Part shown: positions 1 to 5,838 of the stretch, piece by piece
Layout of the letters: the number at the start of each line of letters is the position of its first letter
Numbering within the stretch: position 1 is the stretch's first letter
Source of the DNA: Chloroflexota bacterium
Lineage (GTDB): Bacteria; Chloroflexota; Anaerolineae; Anaerolineales; Villigracilaceae
DNA: 6,213 nucleotides
Direction of reading: 5' to 3'
Assembly: GCA_021796315.1 (NCBI GenBank)
Contig: JAJYOH010000374.1
Coordinates: 1 to 6,213, forward strand
The notes under the pieces: model-generated
Databases searched by the model: none
The model's input: the letters and a program-made list of their open reading frames with translations, nothing else
Told to the model about the DNA's origin: nothing
Translations under genes and position numbers: made by a program

Positions 1-635
1 TCGGGGACTTTGATTGGTAAAACGTTGTCGCGCCAAATTTTTCGCGCATTGTTGACAATTTTGGGCGAATGAACGGTTGTGGCCTTGAACATGGTAAAAA
101 GGATTTTGATTTCCTGATTGTCAAGGTTGAACTTGTTCCACATGATGTTTTGCACGTGATTAATGAGATCGGCTACGCCATCAATTGCCATACGCTCAGC
201 AGCCGCCGGAACTAGGATCAAATCTGCGGCAATGAGAGCATTGAAGGAGAGCATCGCCTTGCCTGGAGGAGTATCAAGGATAATAAAATCGTAGCGGGCA
301 CGAAGTGGGGTCATAATCTCCGAGAGCTTACCTTCGTCTTTTCCCAGTTCCATGGCTTCTTCAATGGCTGCCATCATGACGTTGGATGTCAACACATCAA
401 CGCCGAATTTGGATTTCTGGATGGCGGTTCCCGGTTGAACCGTGCCCATAAACACCTGATAGAGATTGGGGGCTCGATCCGGTTCGAGATCCATGTAACG
501 TGTCGCGGACGCTTGTTGATCCAGGTCAATTAAGAGAACCTTCTTACCTCTTTTGGCCAAGGTATAAGCCGTGTGAACCGCTGATGTTGATTTGCCGGTT
601 CCTCCCTTAAAAATGCTAAACCCGATGACCTTCAT
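1..635 (-). CDS. ParA-family partition ATPase (C-terminus beyond window)
   Basis: The first 211 residues of a ParA/MinD-type P-loop ATPase are visible. Members of this family bind DNA or a surface in the ATP-bound dimer form and move plasmids, chromosomes or protein cargo. The deviant Walker A motif KGGTGKST is at residues 10-17, with signature lysine K10 and catalytic-loop K15. Walker A' is LLIDLDQQ (D37, D39). Walker B is IILDTPPG (D121). The later VPAAAERMAIDG segment (near residues 141-152) matches the family's adenine-side/switch region. There is no N-terminal extension, as in short type Ib ParA proteins. The ATG overlaps the stop of the upstream HTH gene in an ATGA arrangement, so the two are probably translationally coupled. 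The frame is open to base 1, so the last portion of the protein and any following parB are off the window. ParA membership is secure; the actual cargo is unknown. Confidence 0.95.
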   Translation of the reverse strand, partial: MKVIGFSIFKGGTGKSTSAVHTAYTLAKRGKKVLLIDLDQQASATRYMDLEPDRAPNLYQVFMGTVQPGTAIQKSKFGVDVLTSNVMMAAIEEAMELGKDEGKLSEIMTPLRARYDFIILDTPPGKAMLSFNALIAADLILVPAAAERMAIDGVADLINHVQNIMWNKFNLDNQEIKILFTMFKATTVHSPKIVNNARKIWRDNVLPIKVP

Positions 636-811
636 TTTGAATTGCTAAGTTTTAACCACTCCTCATACGAGCCAAGCGGGACTTGATAGTAACCTGTCCC
701 TCCGAGCCGCGTCACGTTTTTGAACTTCCCCTTTTTTATCCACTTAACTACTGTTGACCGGTCCAAACCATGAAGCCGGGCAATTTCAGCGGCGTTCAGG
801 AATTTCTTCAT
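632..811 (-). CDS. Small helix-turn-helix DNA-binding protein (excisionase/MerR-like)
   Basis: This short gene encodes 59 residues, beginning MKKFLNAAEIARLHGLDRST. The opening reads as a winged-HTH of the AlpA/excisionase (HTH_17) type. A first helix with the AAEIARLHGL pattern is followed by the turn and a recognition helix, DRSTVVKWIKKGKF (residues 17-30). A beta-wing-like stretch, GGTGYYQVP, follows near residues 38-45. Members of this family act as excisionases or transcription regulators. The TGA stop shares bases with the ATG of the ParA gene, so the pair is one operon. A TTGACA promoter lies so close upstream that the ATG is at or next to the expected transcription start. No Shine-Dalgarno sequence is present. 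It could be the operon's autoregulator or a DNA adaptor for ParA; the sequence alone does not decide. Confidence in the gene is high, in its specific role low. Confidence 0.88.
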   Translation of the reverse strand: MKKFLNAAEIARLHGLDRSTVVKWIKKGKFKNVTRLGGTGYYQVPLGSYEEWLKLSNSK

Positions 812-846
812 GGATTGAGTAAAACAAATGCGAAAATGATTGTCAA
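811..846 (-). promoter_or_regulatory. Sigma-70-like promoter of the HTH-parA operon, apparently leaderless
   Basis: On the minus strand a perfect TTGACA (-35, bases 846-841) is followed by a 17-bp spacer and TTTACT (-10, bases 823-818, 4 of 6 matches to TATAAT). Only six bases separate the -10 box from the ATG at 811. The expected start of transcription therefore falls on or within a base or two of the start codon, and no ribosome-binding site fits in between. The motifs are seen directly; leaderless translation is inferred. Confidence 0.65.
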
Positions 847-853
847 GAGGAGA

Positions 854-871
854 ATGTTGAAGATGTTGAAT
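854..871 (+). repeat. Tandem 9-bp repeat ATGTTGAAG/ATGTTGAAT
   Basis: Two adjacent 9-bp units differ at the last base only. They sit immediately upstream of the -35 box of the HTH-parA promoter. Such short tandem units can be partition or regulator binding sites, but two copies are too few to claim a centromere or iteron array. Confidence 0.5.
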
Positions 872-949
872 CGTGAAGAGCTAGATGGGTTGTTCGGCGA
901 GCGTCTAGAGGGGTGACTCAATCCACAGATGATTTGACTCCTGCCACCC

Positions 950-974
950 ACGAGTTATTCAGAATTCAACTCGT
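950..974 (-). terminator. Hairpin after the AbiEii-like gene, no clear T-tract
   Basis: ACGAGTT (950-956) and AACTCGT (968-974) form a perfect 7-bp stem with an 11-base loop, beginning 14 bases past the AbiEii-like stop codon. Its position suits the 3' end of the restriction-AbiEii operon. No run of T follows on the minus strand, so a classical intrinsic terminator is doubtful. It may instead be a 3'-end protecting structure. Confidence 0.35.
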
Positions 975-988
975 CCTCAATTCCTCTC

Positions 989-2146
989 CTATTTAAACTC
1001 GATGTACCATCTGGGGATATATTGTTGAGGCAGAATACTTATGGCTTGTATCTGGTGCAAAAAGAAACTCTTTATGGTTTGACCTCGTGTACGATCAAAT
1101 CCGTAAAAGTATTCAGCGCCATACCCCTGCTGTGTTACTTTGAATCGGAAAGAGTATGGTTCGATATCACGATCAACACCGTGGTAACGCATGCGCATTA
1201 GCTGGCGAGCCTTCCCCGCAGCGATAATTGTTTCCCGGATGCCAGAACGGATGTTATACACATATTGTATTGCCGGCCTAACTACCAAGCCCAACTCCTG
1301 TAATATTGCCGGGTCAAACAACGCGTTAATGAATTCCTTGAAGAGCACAATGGCCTGGCTAGCCGCAAAAAGGGAAGTCGATGGACAGATAATTGTACTT
1401 AGCCAATCCCTCTCAATTGGCTCAAATTTAGGATCGTACAGCATTTCGTCACGACCCGCCAGAGGAATTTGTTTGAAAATTGTCTTTTCGAGGAAGGTGG
1501 TCAAAATATTCCTCTTGCTAATAGGTACGGCTTTACTCTGGATGATCTTTACAACGTCAAACAGATCACGCGGCCTTGTGCGTTGGATCCAGCTACGCAA
1601 TTTTTCCGCGAGGACCTCCTCTAGGGAATAGGACAAAACACGAACCTGACACTCCGCAGCATCAGGGTAGTTATGGATGATTGGATGGTTTTGCAATGGA
1701 AGTACGATTTTTTCATACTGGGAAACATCGAACTTAACCCGCATCGTGACGCTGGAATCATCAGCAAAGCCTTTGAAATAGACGCGAGCATCCAAAGCCT
1801 TCATTTCAGCATCCGGCGTATTGACCAAGTCGACCCGGAGTCGATTACTGTCAAAATTGATACCCGACGCACGCTCAACTTCCGCGCAGATTGTGCTTAT
1901 GTGTTGGCAAAATACCTGTTGAGTATCGAGCCGAAAGGCAGTAAAGTCCAAGTCATCTGAAAAGCGCGTATCGGGAAAATACACCTTACGCAGACAGTTG
2001 CCACCCTTCAATACCAAGTTTTGAGCCAGAGCCGGATTATTGTAGATACCCCACAAAAGCCACCCCATGACGTAATCTTTTTCAACGTAGGGAAGGGGAA
2101 CACCAAGATGAATCGAAAGTTGTTTAACTTCGTCAGGCAAAATCAT
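989..2146 (-). CDS. AbiEii/AbiGii-type nucleotidyltransferase toxin with C-terminal WYL-like domain
   Basis: The product is 385 residues. Its N-terminal half is a DNA polymerase beta-like nucleotidyltransferase of the AbiEii/AbiGii family, toxins of type IV toxin-antitoxin and abortive-infection systems. Known members transfer nucleotides, for example onto tRNA acceptor ends. Motif I is KGGNCLRK (about 47-54). Motif II is SDDLDF (63-68), with the two metal-binding aspartates. A third conserved segment is KFDVSQYEK (D140). The family's EKL...W..R...RDLFDV block is near 181-198. All catalytic landmarks are intact. From about 300 to the end the sequence resembles a WYL domain: an I..A...R.L...Y.G..R.IEPYSF opening, EYFYGFD in place of the W-Y-L core, and a PRWYIEF ending. 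ATG at 2146 is preferred over GTG at 2152 because GGAG lies five bases upstream of the ATG and overlaps the GTG. It follows the restriction gene by 26 bp. No AbiEi antitoxin gene adjoins it. Confidence 0.9.
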   Translation of the reverse strand: MILPDEVKQLSIHLGVPLPYVEKDYVMGWLLWGIYNNPALAQNLVLKGGNCLRKVYFPDTRFSDDLDFTAFRLDTQQVFCQHISTICAEVERASGINFDSNRLRVDLVNTPDAEMKALDARVYFKGFADDSSVTMRVKFDVSQYEKIVLPLQNHPIIHNYPDAAECQVRVLSYSLEEVLAEKLRSWIQRTRPRDLFDVVKIIQSKAVPISKRNILTTFLEKTIFKQIPLAGRDEMLYDPKFEPIERDWLSTIICPSTSLFAASQAIVLFKEFINALFDPAILQELGLVVRPAIQYVYNIRSGIRETIIAAGKARQLMRMRYHGVDRDIEPYSFRFKVTQQGYGAEYFYGFDRTRGQTIKSFFLHQIQAISILPQQYIPRWYIEFK

Positions 2147-2151
2147 TGTCA

Positions 2152-2155
2152 CTCC
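2152..2155 (-). promoter_or_regulatory. Ribosome-binding site that fixes the AbiEii-like start
   Basis: GGAG on the minus strand lies five bases before the ATG at 2146. The candidate GTG at 2152 uses the last G of this same GGAG, so it cannot be served by it. The longer reading, which would add two residues, is therefore unlikely. Confidence 0.7.
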
Positions 2156-2172
2156 AGTAGGTCAAGCGACTA

Positions 2173-5100
2173 CTATCCGCTCACCGTCTTGATTTCCTCG
2201 TTGTTCAACCCATACAGTTCGAAAACTACTGCATCGATCTGTTCGTCCGTCGCGTCAATTTGCCGTTGAAGCAATTCACGGTCATGTGCGGTCGTGGTCG
2301 CTGCTAAACGTTTATGCACGTCTAGTATTTGCGTAACGAGTGAGACTATTCTATCGTGATGTGCCTGCTCGCTGGCGTCCCCAGGTTTAATGATGTGGAT
2401 AGGAAGGGTTTCTACATACTGCTTCGTGCATGTGATCCAACCCCCGCGGAATAAATTGCTAATAGAACGCAAACGCCAGAACAGAATGCGTGAGTTCAAA
2501 AGACCAAGCACATACTCTGGAGACATTCGAGTGTTTGAGTCAACAGTAATACTGAATCCACCACTCGCCATCAGACAAAAATGGTTTGTTCTCTCTGGTA
2601 GGCGGCAGTACAAACCACGATCCGCCAATAATGGCACGAGCATTTGAGCCTCATCGTGAACATTAAGATTTCTTGGAGCACTAAACCCGTACCATTCTTT
2701 GAATTGTTTACGGGTACAGAGCGTTTTCTTGCGACTCGCTAGGTATTTGTACGCCTTTGGAAATTTCCGCTCCATTTCAGACTCGGTCTTGAGTTCGTAA
2801 CCATCTTGCCCCACATTGTAGGGAAAAATAATAACCTCTTCCGACTGGGGGTTGAAGCGATAGCGACCAAAATCAGTTGCGTAAATGGGAATCCGTAAAA
2901 TGGTCGGTTCAATCTCCACTCGCTCACCTTGGCGCGTTGTAAGTACTCGTCCATTGCGGTGAAGAATAAAGACATCATCTGCTCCTGAACTAGAGCCACG
3001 TCCTATTCGAGATGGCAACTCACCTAACGGAACAGAATTGGTAGCTATCTTATTGGAAAGGGCAGTTTCCAAATCGTTTGCAAATATCCAAGGTCTCGCC
3101 GTGAACAACTCACTCTTGAGAATCTGTCCAGAAATAGGTTCCTTTGCCAGGTCGGGCGGAGATGCAATCTTGACATACGAGATGCTCTGCGAAGGTTCCT
3201 TTGTCAGAAACAAGAGGCACGTATAGGTGGTAGCATTTTCAAAAACTTGGGCATGTCCAAAATCCACTACTCCCGCCAATGCCTTGCGTTCGCTGATTTG
3301 TTGGCGCAAAGATTGTCCATAGTCGGTCGCAAAGAATTTGCTCGGCAAAATGAAACCCAATCGTCCATGCTTATTTAGCAGGGACAAGCCTTTCTCAACA
3401 AAGACAACATAGATATCGTAATTGCCTGAGCTGGCCGCCGAATACTCTTCCTTGTAAATCTCCACTTCAAGCGGAGCCCATTCCTTCATCGTCTGAATCC
3501 GGATATATGGGGGATTGCCAATAATGCAATCAAATCCGCCGTCCCGCATGATCTCCGGAAACTCGCGTGCCCAGTCAAAGGGATTAACACGGCGCAACTC
3601 GTGTTCGTCGGGCATCAATTGTCCCGCGAAATAGTCGGTCCCAATCAGCGAGTTGCCGCACTTAATATTGTCGTCCAGGTTCGGCAGTGCGCGCTCTTTG
3701 AAAAGCGCCAGTTGTTTACCAAGTGTTTCTTGACTCTCGCCTTCGAGCACCTTCAAGAGGAGCGAGAGTTTTGTCACTTCCACTGCCTGCCGATCAATGT
3801 CCACGCCAAAGATGTGCGTCGTCAGGATGCGTTTCTTCTCCGCGGTCGTCAGTCGCCAACCGGTGGCACTCTCGTAGATTCTATTCTGTACCCGCTTCTC
3901 ATCGCGGTGGGTAGTGTACCAGTTGAGGTAATGCTCCAGGAGCAATTCAAAGGCACACAGTAAGAGCGTACCGGACCCACACGCAATATCCAGCACCCGA
4001 ATGCGGGCAATCTCCTGCGGTGATTTTCCGGCAATCAGCTTTCCGACCGTTTCCGTGGCAAGGTACTGCCCAATATACATAGGTGTGTAATGTACGCCAC
4101 CAGCATGCCTCACTTCTGGCTTCTCTTCGATCTTGGCCAAATGAGCAGGGGTCAGACGGATCACACTGCCGAGGAATTGTTCATAGACCTTGCCGAGCGT
4201 GTCTGGGGCCAGCACGGAGAATTCGTACGGGGCGCGTGGATAATATAAATCCTCAAGTATGCCGCTCAACTTTTCAGCGTCTATTCTTAAATGCGGCGTC
4301 AGCATATCCGCTGAAAAATCAAACAGGCCGGAGTTGTATTTCGCGTCAGCGTCGTTGTAGAAAGTCAACAGTCCCTGATAAACATTTGGTCGTTTTGCAA
4401 GCCCTGCCAAGCGGCCATATTCTTCCACGCCGCGATCCTCCGCCATTCGCAAGAAGATGATTCGGTCGATTGTGCGCTGGACCGCATCATTGAGTTCGTC
4501 AATCGAAAGACGCGGATTTTGCTGGGCAATGTCTTTTGCTAGGATCGCCCGCCAACGCTCGATCTCTTTGAGAAACTCAGTATCCACAGGCGCCGTGCCG
4601 CGCTTGCCTTTGGCTTCCTGGACAAAGCGGTCGAAAGACCCGCGCAGGACAGCTTCCTTGGAAAAGGTATCATAGAGTTCAGGTAGTTGGTCGAGATAGT
4701 GATCGAACGTGATAAAGTCGATGCGCCCAACGCTGGCCTTATCCGCTTCGAATGGGCGAATGCGACAGTCATATACCGCCAGTTCTTCAAAGTCGGAAAG
4801 AAGCGAAAGCGGTAGTTTCGCGCTCCAGGCGTAGCGGCGCAATTGATACGCGGCACTTGCGTCCGTCTTGATAATGCGGGCGGGTTTCTTGGCCTCGACG
4901 AAGAATTTGCGCACGCCACCGATGCGGAAGGAATAATCAGGCGCCTGCGTCGTCCCCCTGGCTTTGAGCGCGTCTTCGTTGACGACTTCCTTATATTGCT
5001 CTGCCCATCCTTGGCGATTATTTACATCCCAGCCTAGCGCTTCAAAGAATGGATTGAGAAACTCCTGGCGTAGTTGCGCTTCTTTGTAGTCGGGGTGATG

Positions 5101-5181
5101 ATACTGGTTAATGTTGCGCGCAAATAGCTCTACGCGCTCGCCGATAATTCGTTTGCTATGTTCGAGGTTGGTGGTGTTCAT
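2173..5181 (-). CDS. Type IIG (Eco57I-like) restriction-modification enzyme, nuclease-methylase-specificity fusion
   Basis: A 1002-residue single-chain enzyme expected to methylate adenine at N6 within its own recognition site and to cut unmodified foreign DNA. Numbering is from the ATG at 5181. Residues about 30-150 form the nuclease: PDY (D82), the VEAKK strand (E96, K98) and QLRRY (Q113...Y117) give the PD-(D/E)XK...QxxxY pattern. The methyltransferase core has HYTP (364-367), the SAM-binding motif VLDIACGSG (D398), FGVDID (D461) and catalytic NPPY (556-559). Residues about 680-930 are a TaqI/Eco57I-like target-recognition region. The C-terminus is helical and ends in a typical TDEQIDAVVFELYGL block. 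All catalytic motifs are intact. An in-frame ATG at 5235 would add 18 residues, but an extended -10 element overlaps it and the extension does not resemble the family N-terminus. The AbiEii-like gene follows 26 bp downstream, forming an operon. No separate S, R or M gene is present. Recognition sequence unknown. Confidence 0.93.
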   Translation of the reverse strand: MNTTNLEHSKRIIGERVELFARNINQYHHPDYKEAQLRQEFLNPFFEALGWDVNNRQGWAEQYKEVVNEDALKARGTTQAPDYSFRIGGVRKFFVEAKKPARIIKTDASAAYQLRRYAWSAKLPLSLLSDFEELAVYDCRIRPFEADKASVGRIDFITFDHYLDQLPELYDTFSKEAVLRGSFDRFVQEAKGKRGTAPVDTEFLKEIERWRAILAKDIAQQNPRLSIDELNDAVQRTIDRIIFLRMAEDRGVEEYGRLAGLAKRPNVYQGLLTFYNDADAKYNSGLFDFSADMLTPHLRIDAEKLSGILEDLYYPRAPYEFSVLAPDTLGKVYEQFLGSVIRLTPAHLAKIEEKPEVRHAGGVHYTPMYIGQYLATETVGKLIAGKSPQEIARIRVLDIACGSGTLLLCAFELLLEHYLNWYTTHRDEKRVQNRIYESATGWRLTTAEKKRILTTHIFGVDIDRQAVEVTKLSLLLKVLEGESQETLGKQLALFKERALPNLDDNIKCGNSLIGTDYFAGQLMPDEHELRRVNPFDWAREFPEIMRDGGFDCIIGNPPYIRIQTMKEWAPLEVEIYKEEYSAASSGNYDIYVVFVEKGLSLLNKHGRLGFILPSKFFATDYGQSLRQQISERKALAGVVDFGHAQVFENATTYTCLLFLTKEPSQSISYVKIASPPDLAKEPISGQILKSELFTARPWIFANDLETALSNKIATNSVPLGELPSRIGRGSSSGADDVFILHRNGRVLTTRQGERVEIEPTILRIPIYATDFGRYRFNPQSEEVIIFPYNVGQDGYELKTESEMERKFPKAYKYLASRKKTLCTRKQFKEWYGFSAPRNLNVHDEAQMLVPLLADRGLYCRLPERTNHFCLMASGGFSITVDSNTRMSPEYVLGLLNSRILFWRLRSISNLFRGGWITCTKQYVETLPIHIIKPGDASEQAHHDRIVSLVTQILDVHKRLAATTTAHDRELLQRQIDATDEQIDAVVFELYGLNNEEIKTVSG

Positions 5182-5225
5182 CGCAGATGATTCTGGGAAT
5201 GTGTTATTAATTTGTCTACTTACCA

Positions 5226-5234
5226 AGTATATCA
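5226..5234 (-). promoter_or_regulatory. Extended -10 promoter element for the restriction-AbiEii operon
   Basis: TGATATACT on the minus strand is an extended -10 (TGn plus TATACT, 5 of 6 to consensus). No convincing -35 is present, which extended -10 promoters can tolerate. Transcription would begin near 5219, about 38 bases before the ATG at 5181 and inside the alternative longer reading frame. A perfect TATAAT also occurs at 5311-5316 on the same strand but lacks a -35 and a TG extension. The promoter is inferred. Confidence 0.45.
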
Positions 5235-5331
5235 TTAATCAATTTAAGCACTCGCGTTGGCACAGTTATTCCTTGCTCCTCAGTTCTGCGGCAAAAGCGC
5301 GGTGTCTAGAATTATAAGAGAATAAGAAATA

Positions 5332-5357
5332 CCCACCTCAGTGTTGCCCAAGGTGGG
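5332..5357 (-). terminator. Hairpin with T-rich tail, possible terminator for upstream transcription
   Basis: CCCACCT (5332-5338) and AGGTGGG (5351-5357) form a perfect, GC-rich 7-bp stem with a 12-base loop. On the minus strand it is followed by a T-rich run, TATTTCTTATT. This could stop transcripts entering from the nuclease gene at 5839 and isolate the restriction operon. The loop is long and the T-run is interrupted, so confidence is modest. Confidence 0.4.
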
Positions 5358-5552
5358 CGAATTTGAAAGCCCCTCGTCGCCCGAGGTCTTTTGTGCCCTG
5401 GGCCGGTCTCATCACGAACGAGAATTCATCGAGCGTAACATTTCAGCGATATTCTATCACTAAAACCCAATACGGCAAAACTAAGGCGATGTGAATAGTG
5501 TGGTCTGTAATCGTCATCGCGTGATGAGTGTATGTGTTATCGGCCCAACTCG

Positions 5553-5731
5553 TTATGGGATGAAACGACGACAATCGCCCCGCATGCGAAACCTGCCTCA
5601 ACGTCGTTCAATAAATAACTTTACGACGTGGTCCTGAAGCTGGCACATATTCGCCGAAAAGTCCTTGAAGCTGGATGTCTCACTATAGGACGGCAAAAAC
5701 AACTATAGGCTCATAATATTATGGGATGAAA
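5553..5731 (+). repeat. 13-bp direct repeat TTATGGGATGAAA, two copies 166 bp apart
   Basis: Exact copies lie at 5553-5565 and 5719-5731, and flanking bases do not match. A 13-bp exact match is unlikely by chance within about 600 bp. The spacing is too large and the copies too few for a CRISPR array. They could be duplicated protein-binding sites or short element scars. Confidence 0.55.
5631..5709 (+). repeat. Two pairs of short near-tandem repeats
   Basis: GTCCTGAAGCTGG (5631-5643) recurs as GTCCTTGAAGCTGG (5661-5674), identical except for one inserted T. ACTATAGG occurs at 5682-5689 and again at 5702-5709, 20 bp apart. Both pairs fall between the two copies of the 13-bp direct repeat. Confidence 0.5.
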
Positions 5732-5838
5732 TGTTGTGGTGTTTCACAGAAGAAAATAAGACTGTGTTGTTGCAAATAGGAAAGCGAGACGAGCAAATTG
5801 CCTTTCATGTATGACCGGTTGTTTCTCATGACGTGTGA

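Larger units (their letters stand above)
811..925. repeat. Perfect 10-bp inverted repeat flanking the HTH promoter
   Basis: TGGATTGAGT at 811-820 reappears as its exact reverse complement ACTCAATCCA at 916-925, with 95 bp between. The proximal arm covers the HTH start codon, the probable transcription start and the first half of the -10 box. The distal arm lies upstream of the -35 box. The placement suits two operator sites for an autoregulator, but binding is not shown by sequence. Confidence 0.6.
812..988. other. Intergenic spacer between HTH and AbiEii-like genes
   Basis: These 177 bases hold no gene longer than 20 codons. They carry the promoter of the HTH-parA operon, the distal arm of the 10-bp inverted repeat, a tandem 9-bp repeat (854-871) and a 7-bp-stem hairpin just after the AbiEii-like stop. 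A loose direct repeat, CTAGATGGG at 881 and CTAGAGGGG at 905, is also present. A 20-codon plus-strand reading frame (854-916) is discussed as a finding. Confidence 0.7.
5236..5838. other. Gene-free 603-bp intergenic region with short repeats
   Basis: No convincing gene was found on either strand; the only frames are short and lack a good ribosome-binding site or family resemblance. The region holds the hairpin at 5332-5357, promoter-like elements of the restriction operon, three pairs of short direct repeats between 5553 and 5731, and small palindromes (TCATC/GATGA at 5514-5527, CGCATGCG at 5581-5588, AACGACG/CGTCGTT at 5564-5608). It may be a decayed gene or an untranslated or RNA region. 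Sequence alone does not say which. Confidence 0.6.

Noticed and set aside
1191..1960. Open frames on the plus strand opposite the AbiEii-like gene
   Set aside because: They lie fully antisense to a gene with all family motifs, show no recognisable domain and have no good ribosome-binding site.
2144..2152. GTG at 2152 as the start of the AbiEii-like gene
   Set aside because: Its G is part of the GGAG ribosome-binding site that serves the ATG six bases downstream.
2390..4919. Several 60-126 residue frames inside the restriction gene on both strands
   Set aside because: They are out-of-frame shadows of a continuous, motif-complete coding sequence.
2173..5181. BREX PglX or DISARM methylase as the identity of the large gene
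   Set aside because: The chain carries its own N-terminal PD-(D/E)XK nuclease with E-x-K and QxxxY, and no other BREX or DISARM genes are present. Type IIG fits better.
5553..5731. CRISPR array suggested by the repeated TTATGGGATGAAA
   Set aside because: Only two 13-bp copies with a 166-bp period. Array repeats are longer and regularly spaced, and no cas genes are visible.
5708..5806. 29-residue minus-strand frame in the intergenic region, beginning MKGNLLVSLS
   Set aside because: No ribosome-binding site precedes the ATG, and there is no family resemblance. Its stop region is just the 13-bp repeat.
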